A stretch of DNA of 64,000 nt, from positions 62,001-126,000 of the forward strand of contig JANLFU010000005.1 in NCBI GenBank assembly GCA_024653215.1, given 5' to 3'. Positions 47,342-55,832 of this stretch are shown here, piece after piece (the first letter of the stretch is position 1; each line of letters begins with the position of its first letter). Source of the DNA: Candidatus Saccharicenans sp. (GTDB lineage: Bacteria > Acidobacteriota > Aminicenantia > Aminicenantales > Saccharicenantaceae). The position numbers were made by a program, and so were the translations under genes. A model generated the notes under the pieces. The model searched no databases and was not told the DNA's origin. It saw nothing but the letters and a program-made list of their open reading frames with translations.

Positions 47342-50197
47342 CTATTTATTGAAGACGGCATAGATGAAGGGGCCCTCCCGGTTGACCCAGGGGGTCTCCA
47401 CTTCCCTCCCGTCCAGCGTCAGCCAGATGACCCGGTAGCTGTAGCCCGGCTTGCCCTCTTCGTGCATGTAGGTGTAATTGACCACCAGCGGGTCGCCCTT
47501 GTCGTAATTTATAACCACTTCCTTAAGAACATCCTTGCCAAAGACATTATGCTTCACCTGCACCGCCACTGCCTTGATCTTGTTCTGAAGGATGTTGTCC
47601 TCGTCCACCGAGATCTCTATCGTCCGGCGACGAACCGGCGGGGTCAGCGTCAGCACCGAGTCGTCCGTCTTCACCCAGTCGCTCTCCCACTCCACCCCGC
47701 CATAAAGCGCCCACTTCGTCCTGTACTCGTAATTCAGCCACTCGGTCGAGGCCTCGTTCACCCGGCTGTATTTATAACTCAACCGGTTGCCCTTCTCCGC
47801 AAACTGCTGCTCGAAAAACTTAACCTCACCGGTCTGCACCGCCCCGCCCATCCGCTGCTTGCGGAAAATTACCGACACGCTGTTGACGTAGTTCTTAAAA
47901 TCCTCGGCATCCTGGCCGTCCAGTATCACCTCCACCGTCCGCTCCTGGAAGGCCGGGTCGTCCAGGCTGACCACGGTGAAAAACCTCTTGTCTTCCCCGT
48001 ACTTCTGGTATATTCCGCTGATGTTGCCGCTCATCACTATCTCCCGGTCCTCGCGCAGGCGCCGCCTCATGTCCACCTCGTACTTGCCGGAAAGCTTGGT
48101 CCGCTTGAAGCTGTAGCCGAGCTGGACGCTGACTATCGGCTTGACCTCGGGCGCTGCCGGCGTGGTGGCCTGGGCCGGTTTTCCAGACTGGGCGGATGTC
48201 GAAGCCGGCGGGGTCGTGGCCTGGGCCCCGGTGGCGCCGGTGGTGGTCTGCCCGGAAGCAGCCTGCTGGGTCCCACTGGTCTGGCCTGAAGATGTGGCCT
48301 GCTGCCCCAGGGCTCCCCGAACATCGCCGGCCTGCGTCCCCGTAGTCGCCCTCTCCGCCCCGGTAGTCGCCTGCTGCTGGGCACCAGTGGCCGTAGCGCC
48401 TTCTACCTGTGCCTGCTGGGCCTGCTGACCGGTTGACTGGCCTCCGCTCTGGGCCTGCTGCCTCCGGGCGCGGCGGGCCTCCTCCTCGCTGCTCCTGACC
48501 GCACCTGTCTGCTCGGCCCTTGTGGCCGTAGCCTGATCGGCCTGCTGCATCTGTCCGGGCTGCCCCGTAGCAGCCTGTATCCTCTTGATGCTGGCCTCTA
48601 TCCTTTCTGATAAAGCTTCACAATCTAACCTTAATTCTTGGTATTCGTCCTCTCGAACCATCATCCGGTTAAAGGCTTCATTTAAGACGGCCCTGGCCTT
48701 GGCCAGCTGTAAGACATCATTGGTTTTCTCGCCCAAATCCGTATAGCAAAGGGCCGCATTAAATTGCCAGAGAGGATTGGGGATCCTTTCAGAATAATCT
48801 CTGATTAATGCCAGGGCCTCATAATACTTTCCCTGCTCATGCAGGCTTCGAATTTCAACCAGGGCAGCGTGGGCATCTCTGTATAAATTTAGGTAATCCT
48901 GGGCATCCTGGCGAAGGCCGGTCAAACCTGGATACCCGGCTGACTTCTCCAGGAATTGTTGAAACTTTTCTACAGCAGAATTCGTATTGAGCAATTTATA
49001 TGCCTGGATCCAGCCAATCGAGAACAAGAAGGTTGGCCTGGGGCAGGCTTCATAGGCCAATTCATAATAATGAATGGCCTGGTCATATTTCTGAACCCGG
49101 TAAAGGGCCAGAGCCGTCCTGGCGTGGTTGTTAGACCTTTCCAGACTCTGGCTATCGCAAATGGGCTGCTGGCCCTGGGATTGTTCAAAAAAGCTAATCC
49201 TTGGACCCCCTGCTTCTCGGGCTGAAGAACTAAGGTCTATAAAACTGATATCCAATTTAGAGAAGTCGCTGGCTAAACCTTCACTCCAGGAATACTTAAG
49301 TTCATTGATTTTTCTTAGCCAGAGATAGGAATGGGTCGCGGGCGCAGCTGTACCGGTTCCAGTCGGCACTTTGTCACACATCAGCTGCAGGATGTGGTTG
49401 TAGGCCGTTTCCAGCAGCTTCTGCATGTTCTCGTTCTCTCCCACCACCTCCAGCTGAATCGCTCCCTTCTGCCTCAGCTCCTCCAGCGTCGCTCCCAGGT
49501 CGGCCCGCAGCTTCACCACCTTCACCGTCCCCTCCACCGCCGCCTTGATGTCGTGCTGGGTATAAACCTTGTCCCAGTCCACCTTCAGCTTGGCCTGGAA
49601 GGCCGGCGTTATCCCCGAAAATTTAAGCACATACTGCACCGATACGTCCGAGGTGGGATTCTTAAAAGATTCCCAGAGCAGCGATGCCCCTTCCTCGGTC
49701 AGCGCTATCGACACCGCGGCCTTCTGACCGGGCAGCACCGGCGCCTTGCCCTCCCCAACTATCCGACGATTGAATATCCCATCCTTCCCGGCAGTGGCCG
49801 AAATCACCTGGAAGGTCGCTTCCTTGAATGGCACCGGCCCGGCCAGTTTAGCCTGAGGGTCTATACCCTTGAGCGCCGACTCGGCCGAGCTCAACTCCCC
49901 GCTGGTAAAACCCCAGGTCACCAGAAAATGCAGCACCCCGCCCTTCGTCGTGCTGTCGGTCTTGGTGTACTTGATAAAGCTAAACTCCGGCGTTCCGTCC
50001 CTCTTGGTCGCCAGCCGCGGCTCCCCGGGCACATAGTAATATTTATGCGGGTCAGCATGGTCCCGGTAGAATACATACCTCCCGGCCTGTATCACCTCCT
50101 CCACCGCCACCTCGGAATATAACCATAATTGAGTAGCGTTTATTAAGAGCACCGTGTAAAAAAACAATGTCAAGCCTGGCCTCAATACTCTTTTCAT
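47342..50197 (-). CDS. Cassette protein 5: exported protein with TPR domain and AQTG-rich linker
   Basis: A 951-aa protein; GGGAGAAAAACA precedes the ATG and a hydrophobic N-terminus (about 6-28) suggests export. Residues about 30-273 are the cassette N-terminal domain (YRDHADPHKYYYVPGEPRLA) and are almost identical in DNA to the next gene upstream. Residues about 274-535 are unique, with TPR-like helices (ARTALALYRVQKYDQAIHYY, LVEIRSLHEQGKYYEALALI). Residues about 537-685 are a low-complexity Ala/Thr/Gln/Gly linker. The last 266 residues are two beta-rich modules ending PFIYAVFNK. Function is unknown; the layout suggests an extracytoplasmic interaction protein. Confidence 0.85.
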   Translation of the reverse strand: MKRVLRPGLTLFFYTVLLINATQLWLYSEVAVEEVIQAGRYVFYRDHADPHKYYYVPGEPRLATKRDGTPEFSFIKYTKTDSTTKGGVLHFLVTWGFTSGELSSAESALKGIDPQAKLAGPVPFKEATFQVISATAGKDGIFNRRIVGEGKAPVLPGQKAAVSIALTEEGASLLWESFKNPTSDVSVQYVLKFSGITPAFQAKLKVDWDKVYTQHDIKAAVEGTVKVVKLRADLGATLEELRQKGAIQLEVVGENENMQKLLETAYNHILQLMCDKVPTGTGTAAPATHSYLWLRKINELKYSWSEGLASDFSKLDISFIDLSSSAREAGGPRISFFEQSQGQQPICDSQSLERSNNHARTALALYRVQKYDQAIHYYELAYEACPRPTFLFSIGWIQAYKLLNTNSAVEKFQQFLEKSAGYPGLTGLRQDAQDYLNLYRDAHAALVEIRSLHEQGKYYEALALIRDYSERIPNPLWQFNAALCYTDLGEKTNDVLQLAKARAVLNEAFNRMMVREDEYQELRLDCEALSERIEASIKRIQAATGQPGQMQQADQATATRAEQTGAVRSSEEEARRARRQQAQSGGQSTGQQAQQAQVEGATATGAQQQATTGAERATTGTQAGDVRGALGQQATSSGQTSGTQQAASGQTTTGATGAQATTPPASTSAQSGKPAQATTPAAPEVKPIVSVQLGYSFKRTKLSGKYEVDMRRRLREDREIVMSGNISGIYQKYGEDKRFFTVVSLDDPAFQERTVEVILDGQDAEDFKNYVNSVSVIFRKQRMGGAVQTGEVKFFEQQFAEKGNRLSYKYSRVNEASTEWLNYEYRTKWALYGGVEWESDWVKTDDSVLTLTPPVRRRTIEISVDEDNILQNKIKAVAVQVKHNVFGKDVLKEVVINYDKGDPLVVNYTYMHEEGKPGYSYRVIWLTLDGREVETPWVNREGPFIYAVFNK
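47346..48290. repeat. Direct repeat R2, copy a (C-terminal modules and linker)
   Basis: Aligns without gaps to 50228-51172 at an offset of 2882 bases. By eye roughly nine in ten bases match. It encodes the C-terminal beta modules and part of the low-complexity linker. Confidence 0.85.
49377..50115. repeat. Direct repeat R1, copy a (N-terminal domain)
   Basis: 739 bases that match 52145-52883 at an offset of 2768 with about six differences found by eye. It ends abruptly on both sides: at the start of the unique TPR part and just inside the signal peptide. Confidence 0.95.
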
Positions 50198-50223
50198 TGT
50201 TTTTCTCCCATATTGGCCTTTAA

Positions 50224-52953
50224 TTATTTATTGAAGACGGCATAGATGAAGGGGCCCTCGCGGTTAACCCAGGGGGTTTCCACTTCCTTTCCATCCAGGG
50301 TCAGCCAGATTACCCGGTAGCTGTAGCCCGGCTTGCCCTCTTCGTGCATGTAAGTGTAATTGACCACCAGCGGGTCGCCCTTGTCATAATTAATAACCAC
50401 TTCCTTCAGGACATCCTTGCCGAAAACATTATGCTTCACCTGTATGGCCGCTGCCTTGATCTTGTTCTGAAGGATGTTGTCCTCGTCCAGTGAGATCTCT
50501 ATCGTCCGGCGACGAACCGGAGGCGTGAGCGTCAGCACCGAGTCATCCGTCTTCACCCAGTCGCTCTCCCATTCCACCCCGCCATAAAGCGCCCATTTCG
50601 TCCTGTACTCGTAATTCAACCATTCGGTCGAGGCCTCGTTGACCCGGCTGTACTTGAAGCTCAGCCGATTTCCCTTCTCGGCAAACTGCTGTTCAAAAAA
50701 CTTAACCTCACCGGTCTGCACCGGCCCGCCCATTCGCTGCTTGCGGAAAATCACCGATACGCTGTTGACGTAGTTCTTAAAATCATCGGCATCCTGACCG
50801 TCCAGTATCACTTCCACCGACCTCTCCTGGAAGGTCGGGTCGTCCAGGCTGACCACGGTGAAAAATCTCCTGTCTTCCCAGTACTTCTGGTAAATCCCGC
50901 TGATGTTGCCGCTCATCACTATTTCCCGGTCCTCGCGCAGGCGGCGCCTCATATCCACCTCGTACTTGCCGCTCAGCTTGGTCCGTTTGAAGCTATACCC
51001 GAGCTGGACACTGACAATGGGCTTGACTTCAGGGGCGGCCGGAGTGGTGGCCTGCGCCGGTTTTCCAGACTGTCCGGAAGTCGAAGCCGGCGGAGTCGTG
51101 GTCTGCGTGGCTGTAGTTCCGGTTGTGGTCTGTCCGGAAGCAGCCTGCTGAGTGCCGCTGGCCTGGCCCGATGAGGTGGCCTGCTGTCCCAGGGCACCCC
51201 GCACATCTCCGGCCTGCGTCCCGGTAGTAGCCCTCTCCGCCCCGGCTGTGGCCTGCTGAGCTCCAGTGGCTGTAGCTCCCCCTGTTTGTGCCTGCTGGGC
51301 CTGTTCGGGCTTTGCGGGTGGAACATACCCGGGAAGAGAGGCAATCTTCTGATTAAGCTCGGCCACCACGTTCAGGGCATTATTCTTTAATCCGTCCAGG
51401 TCGGCCTCAGGCGAGGCTTCCCCGAAATTCTGGAGAAACTCATTCAGGTAGACAACTGCGGTGGAATAGTTGGCTCTCCGATTTTCTTCAAACTTGTCCC
51501 CGAGGTCCCGATAACACAACCCGGCGCTGTAGATGGCTCTCGGGTTCTTGATCAGCTCATAGCACCTGAGAAATTCCCCGGAAGCCTCGGTAAACTTCCC
51601 TTCTTCCCTCAGCGCCTTCCCCCGGTTGAAGAGTTCACGGGCTTCATCGATGGCCGAAACTATGCGAGCAGCCCCTTCCCTTTCAGCGCTGTAAAGATTT
51701 TTTTGTTCGGCCAGCTCGACAAACTTTTTGAGGTGGCTGGAGGCCAGGTTGTAATCATAGAGATAATCCAGGTAATAAGTTCCGACATGAAGATAATATT
51801 TCGGGTCGGGACAGGCAGCGTAAGCCTTTTTGAACTGGTCGATGGCCTCCAGATACTTCTTCTCTGCAGCCAGGGCCAATCCTTTCTGGTAAAGCTGGTC
51901 CGCCCTTCTCCTGTCCGCAGCACTGCAATCGAGTTGCTGCCCTGAAACCTGCTGTTCCTGCTGGACCCAGGCATTTGGTCCTCGATAGGTATTATCAAGG
52001 TCATCCGGAGTTGCCAGAACTCTGGGATTCAGCCGTTCATAGCTGATGTTTTCTAACCAGAGATGATTAATGGCAACGGGATTTCTTAACCAAAGGAAAG
52101 CATTGCTTGTGGAAGCAGCCGGGCTTCCCAGTGGAACTTTATCGCACATCAGCTGCAGGATGTGGTTGTAGGCCGTTTCCAGCAGCTTCTGCATGTTCTC
52201 GTTCTCTCCCACCACCTCCAGCTGAATCGCTCCCTTCTGCCTCAGCTCCTCCAGCGTCGCTCCCAGGTCGGCCCGCAGCTTCACCACCTTCACCGTCCCC
52301 TCCACCGCCGCCTTGATGTCGTGCTGGGTATAAACCTTGTCCCAGTCCACCTTCAGCTTGGCCTGGAAGGCCGGCGTTATCCCCGAAAATTTAAGCACAT
52401 ACTGCACCGATACGTCTGAGGTGGGATTCTTAAAAGATTCCCAGAGCAGCGATGCCCCTTCCTCGGTCAGCGCTATCGACACCGCGGCCTTCTGACCGGG
52501 CAGCACCGGCGCCTTGCCCTCCCCAACTATCCGACGATTGAATATCCCATCCTTCCCGGCAGTGGCCGAAATCACCTGGAAGGTCGCTTCCTTGAATGGC
52601 ACCGGCCCGGCCAGTTTAGCCTGAGGGTCTATACCCTTGAGGGCCGACTCGGCCGAGCTTAACTCACCGCTGGTAAAACCCCAGGTCACCAGAAAATGCA
52701 GCACCCCGCCCTTCGTCGTGCTGTCGGTCTTGGTGTACTTGATAAAGCTAAACTCCGGCGTTCCGTCCCTCTTGGTCGCCAGCCGTGGCTCCCCGGGCAC
52801 ATAGTAATATTTATGCGGGTCAGCATGGTCCCGGTAGAATACATACCTCCCGGCCTGTATCACTTCCTCCACCGCCACCTCGGCCATAAGGCTAAGATTC
52901 GCCAGCAAAATGAATGATATGCTAATAAACAAAAAGATATTGTTCTTTTTCAT
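50224..52953 (-). CDS. Cassette protein 4: exported protein with a different TPR domain and AQTG-rich linker
   Basis: ATG 52953 (MKKNNIFLFISISFILLANL) follows AAGGAGAGAGATTCA and gives 909 aa with a signal peptide. Residues about 25-269 are the shared N-terminal domain, encoded by repeat R1. Residues 270-540 are unrelated in sequence to the same region of the neighbour but again TPR-like (LYQKGLALAAEKKYLEAIDQ, ALREEGKFTEASGEFLRCYE). A low-complexity linker (about 542-644) and the two C-terminal beta modules follow, ending PFIYAVFNK. A longer in-frame start overlapping the preceding gene is unlikely. Function is unknown. The swap of the middle between constant ends suggests a variable interaction region. 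Confidence 0.85.
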   Translation of the reverse strand: MKKNNIFLFISISFILLANLSLMAEVAVEEVIQAGRYVFYRDHADPHKYYYVPGEPRLATKRDGTPEFSFIKYTKTDSTTKGGVLHFLVTWGFTSGELSSAESALKGIDPQAKLAGPVPFKEATFQVISATAGKDGIFNRRIVGEGKAPVLPGQKAAVSIALTEEGASLLWESFKNPTSDVSVQYVLKFSGITPAFQAKLKVDWDKVYTQHDIKAAVEGTVKVVKLRADLGATLEELRQKGAIQLEVVGENENMQKLLETAYNHILQLMCDKVPLGSPAASTSNAFLWLRNPVAINHLWLENISYERLNPRVLATPDDLDNTYRGPNAWVQQEQQVSGQQLDCSAADRRRADQLYQKGLALAAEKKYLEAIDQFKKAYAACPDPKYYLHVGTYYLDYLYDYNLASSHLKKFVELAEQKNLYSAEREGAARIVSAIDEARELFNRGKALREEGKFTEASGEFLRCYELIKNPRAIYSAGLCYRDLGDKFEENRRANYSTAVVYLNEFLQNFGEASPEADLDGLKNNALNVVAELNQKIASLPGYVPPAKPEQAQQAQTGGATATGAQQATAGAERATTGTQAGDVRGALGQQATSSGQASGTQQAASGQTTTGTTATQTTTPPASTSGQSGKPAQATTPAAPEVKPIVSVQLGYSFKRTKLSGKYEVDMRRRLREDREIVMSGNISGIYQKYWEDRRFFTVVSLDDPTFQERSVEVILDGQDADDFKNYVNSVSVIFRKQRMGGPVQTGEVKFFEQQFAEKGNRLSFKYSRVNEASTEWLNYEYRTKWALYGGVEWESDWVKTDDSVLTLTPPVRRRTIEISLDEDNILQNKIKAAAIQVKHNVFGKDVLKEVVINYDKGDPLVVNYTYMHEEGKPGYSYRVIWLTLDGKEVETPWVNREGPFIYAVFNK
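50228..51172. repeat. Direct repeat R2, copy b
   Basis: Partner of 47346-48290 (offset 2882, no gaps seen). Differences are mostly at third codon positions, so both copies look maintained as protein. Confidence 0.85.
52145..52883. repeat. Direct repeat R1, copy b
   Basis: Partner of 49377-50115. The near identity is much higher than in repeat R2 of the same two genes, pointing to a recent, local gene conversion or duplication of this part. Confidence 0.95.
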
Positions 52954-53033
52954 TGAATCTCTCTCCTTATTCAAATACTGACCGGGCCTCTGAAACTTCA
53001 ACCCGCGAAAACCGGTTATTTCTGTCCGGATAC

Positions 53034-54056
53034 TCAATCATCCTTAATCACCAGCTCATAGGTTGATAAGTCCAGGAAGGCATTATCCCCTTCCTGCCAG
53101 CCGCCCCTTTCCGAACGCCCGTCGGCATAGACTTTGGTCACCCGGTAGCGGTATTTTCCTCCCCTGGCTTCCGGAACGTTAAATTCCAGGTTGTACTGCG
53201 GCTGGCTGTCCGCCGCAAAAGTCACCATCTTGGTATCTTTCTGGCCCCGGGCGGTGGTGCTTTCCACCTCGACCGTCATCTTGACCATGTTGCCATTCAG
53301 CCCGTTAACAAAATCAAAGCAGATGACGCTCAGCTTCCGGTAATTGAACGAGAACTTCTGGGCCAGGTTGATCACCTGGAAAAGGTCGGGGTTTTGTTCA
53401 ATGGAAACCGGGATGTCGAAACTGAGACGTCCGCTTCTCTCCCCCGGCTGCAATTTCCCTTCCTGGTCGATTTCATAACCGCCGTAGCTGAATGAACACT
53501 CCAGGCTAAGGCCGGCGGCTTTCTTTTCTTCATATAGTTTCCAGAGATAAGAGGCCGAGGCCGCGCTCAACGGAAAGGTAAAGCTCTTCCCCGTCCAGAG
53601 AATCTTATTCGAGCCAAGAGCCTTCTTGTCTCCGCCCTCAGTTTCCTGGTCCTCCAGTTTCTCCAGGCCGGTGTAGCTCAGGCTAAGGTCTATGGTTTCA
53701 ACCTGGACCGGCCGGTACTCGAATTGCTCCCCCCTCTCCCTTCTCAAGATTTCCGTTTCATCGCTGAACTCTACCGAAAGGGTCAGCACTCCGCCGGCGG
53801 TGGTTCTGGGTTCAGCCGTTCCCTGGTCTTTAACGTAAACATACTTGTAGAAAAAGAAATTGGGTTTCCCGAAGGCCTGGCTCAGGTGGAGCCGGGTGGG
53901 TACGTAGTAAAAAAGTTTTGGGCTCCGGTGGTCGGGATAAACTATGATCCGCCCGGCCACCGTCTCCGGCCTGGTCAGAACCGGGTCAGCACTGAGTCCT
54001 GGCGATAGAAGGAGCCATAAAAGGACCGAAAGCCCGGTCACTGGCCTGAATCGCAA
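53034..54056 (-). CDS. Cassette protein 3: short exported member
   Basis: A 340-aa protein starting at a TTG (54056) with an excellent GAAGGAGGTCTAG site upstream. A signal peptide ends near LSPGLSADPV. It keeps the cassette N-terminal signature in altered form (VYPDHRSPKLFYYVPTRLHL) and the GGVLTLSVEFSDE strand. It has only one C-terminal beta module (about 245-335), ending SERGGWQEGDNAFLDLS. It is the most compact and most divergent of the group. It begins 15 bases after the stop of the gene upstream, so it is surely in the same operon. Function is unknown. Confidence 0.82.
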   Translation of the reverse strand: MRFRPVTGLSVLLWLLLSPGLSADPVLTRPETVAGRIIVYPDHRSPKLFYYVPTRLHLSQAFGKPNFFFYKYVYVKDQGTAEPRTTAGGVLTLSVEFSDETEILRRERGEQFEYRPVQVETIDLSLSYTGLEKLEDQETEGGDKKALGSNKILWTGKSFTFPLSAASASYLWKLYEEKKAAGLSLECSFSYGGYEIDQEGKLQPGERSGRLSFDIPVSIEQNPDLFQVINLAQKFSFNYRKLSVICFDFVNGLNGNMVKMTVEVESTTARGQKDTKMVTFAADSQPQYNLEFNVPEARGGKYRYRVTKVYADGRSERGGWQEGDNAFLDLSTYELVIKDD

Positions 54057-54071
54057 CTAGACCTCCTTCAT

Positions 54072-55760
54072 TTAGAGCTTCTCATAGTAGGCATAGATAA
54101 AGGGGTCGGTGGCTTTCTTCCAGCCGGAGGAAACCCTGGTGTTGTCCTTGAACAACCAGGTAATGTTGTATTCATACTCCAGGTTGTTTGGCTCGTGGAA
54201 ATAGACATAGTTGATGTTAAGCGGTTCGCCCTTGCGCAGGACCACTTCCTTTTGCAGCTGCCGGCCAAAATTCTTGTGCCTGAACTGGACGGCAATCCTG
54301 ATGATGCCATGCTCATTCATGTTGGCCTCTTCGGCCAGGACTTCTATGTAGCGATATTTATGGGGTGGGGTCAGGGTGATGACCGGCTGACTGGTCTTGA
54401 TCCAGTCTCCAGTCACTTCCAGCCCGCCCACATAGCTCCAGATGGGCTTGTACTCGTACTCCAGCCACTTGTCTGTCTGGTCGCCCTTGCGCCGGTACTT
54501 GAGAGACAGCTTGTTGCCGTTCTGGCCAAACTTGGTCCGGTCGAAAATCAGGTCCTCGGTGATGGACTTCATGTCGGCATTCTCGTATTCCTTCTTAAAA
54601 GTAATGCCCGCAAAATTCAGGTATTGTGAAAAGGTCTGGAAATCCTCGCCGTCCAGAATGACGTTTATGGTTCGTTCTTCAAAGGTCGGGTCATCCAGGT
54701 CCACCACGCTGAAAAACTCCGCCTCTTTACCATATTGCTTGTAAAGACCGCTGATGTTTCCGGTCAGGGGGACTTCCCGCTGGTCGCGCTTGCGCCTGGT
54801 CAGGTCCACCGTGTACTTGCCGCTCAGCTTGACCTGCTTCCGGACAAAGCCAAAATGGGCCTGGCCAAACAGCTTGCCCAGCCAGTTGGATCCGGTGCTG
54901 GCCTCGGTCTTGCCTATATCCTCGGGCTTTACCGGCTTGGCCTCAAACATCATCCTGGTGATGGTGTTGTAGGCCGTATCCAGGAGTTCATCCATCTTGG
55001 CGTCTTCGCCTATAACCTCCAGCTTGATGGCGCCCTGCTCCCTCAATTGAGAATAAATTTTATGAATCTGGGCGCTGACAAAAAAATGCCCGACGTCGGC
55101 CTTGAATTCCTTATGGTCATAGACCTTGTCCCAGTCCACGGTCAGCAGGGCCTGGTAGGCCGGGGTCAGGCCCTGGTAGGTCATGACGAATTGAACTGAA
55201 ATATCAGAAGTGGGCTTCTTGAATGATTCCATCAGCAAAGTCGAGCCTTCTTCGGTCAGGGCAATTGAGACCGCGGCTTCCGAGCCAGCCAGAAGCGGGG
55301 CCTTGCCGGTGCCGACTATCCTGCGGCTGAATATTCCGCCCTCTCCGGCCGAGGCCGAAATGATGTGAAACTCTCCCGAGGTAAACATCACCGGGCCGAT
55401 GATCTTACCATCCTTGTCAATTCTTTTGAGTTCCTCCTCGGCTTTTTCCAGCTCTTCCTTGGTCAGACCGAAGGTACAGAGAAAATGCAGAATGCCGCCC
55501 GTAATCTCCTTCCCGGTCCGGACATACTGGATAAAGCTGAACTTGGGCTTGCCGTCCGGCCAGGTAGCCACCCTGGGCGCCAGTGGCATATAATGATAAC
55601 CGTGTTCGTCGGCATGGTCCCTCAATAGCAGGGCGTTGGTGACCTGGATGGGCTCCCGGTCCAGCAGCACCTCGGCCCGAAGGCCAGTGGCCACAGCGAC
55701 CATAACCAGAACAAAAAACAAGAATAGCCTCCCAGCCTTTTTAATTAACGGAGTCCGCAT
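54072..55760 (-). CDS. Cassette protein 2: exported two-part protein
   Basis: A 562-aa protein closely similar in layout to cassette protein 6. The signal peptide ends at about Ala29 (TGLRA-EVLLD). The N-terminal domain has LRDHADEHGYHYMPLAPRVA, GGILHFLCTFGLTKEELEKA and GKAPLLAGSEAAVSIALTEEG. The C-terminal part begins near residue 305 (VKLSGKYTVDLTRRKRDQRE). It contains two beta modules, VILDGEDFQTFSQYLNFAGI and EVLAEEANMNEHGIIRIAVQ, and ends VSSGWKKATDPFIYAYYEKL. No enzyme motif is visible. GAGGCAGAA precedes the ATG. Confidence 0.85.
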   Translation of the reverse strand: MRTPLIKKAGRLFLFFVLVMVAVATGLRAEVLLDREPIQVTNALLLRDHADEHGYHYMPLAPRVATWPDGKPKFSFIQYVRTGKEITGGILHFLCTFGLTKEELEKAEEELKRIDKDGKIIGPVMFTSGEFHIISASAGEGGIFSRRIVGTGKAPLLAGSEAAVSIALTEEGSTLLMESFKKPTSDISVQFVMTYQGLTPAYQALLTVDWDKVYDHKEFKADVGHFFVSAQIHKIYSQLREQGAIKLEVIGEDAKMDELLDTAYNTITRMMFEAKPVKPEDIGKTEASTGSNWLGKLFGQAHFGFVRKQVKLSGKYTVDLTRRKRDQREVPLTGNISGLYKQYGKEAEFFSVVDLDDPTFEERTINVILDGEDFQTFSQYLNFAGITFKKEYENADMKSITEDLIFDRTKFGQNGNKLSLKYRRKGDQTDKWLEYEYKPIWSYVGGLEVTGDWIKTSQPVITLTPPHKYRYIEVLAEEANMNEHGIIRIAVQFRHKNFGRQLQKEVVLRKGEPLNINYVYFHEPNNLEYEYNITWLFKDNTRVSSGWKKATDPFIYAYYEKL

Positions 55761-55832
55761 TTCTGCCTCCTTATTTTTCCGAACTTTTCTAAATTTTTAT
55801 GTTATTTGCAATTTCCCCTTGGCGTGCCATTG

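Noticed and set aside
45714-47363. A 549-codon open frame on the plus strand across cassette protein 6
   Set aside because: It is an antisense shadow of a gene with a signal peptide, ribosome binding site and paralogues. Its translation is low-complexity in pattern and has no start signal.
47294-48289. A 331-codon plus-strand frame opposite cassette protein 5
   Set aside because: It arises from the complement of the Thr/Ala/Gln-rich linker and beta modules. No initiation signal and no recognisable protein pattern.
48130-48585. Low-complexity repeats considered as a CRISPR or minisatellite array
   Set aside because: They are in-frame codon repeats for Ala, Thr, Gln and Gly within a coding sequence, without regular repeat-spacer units.
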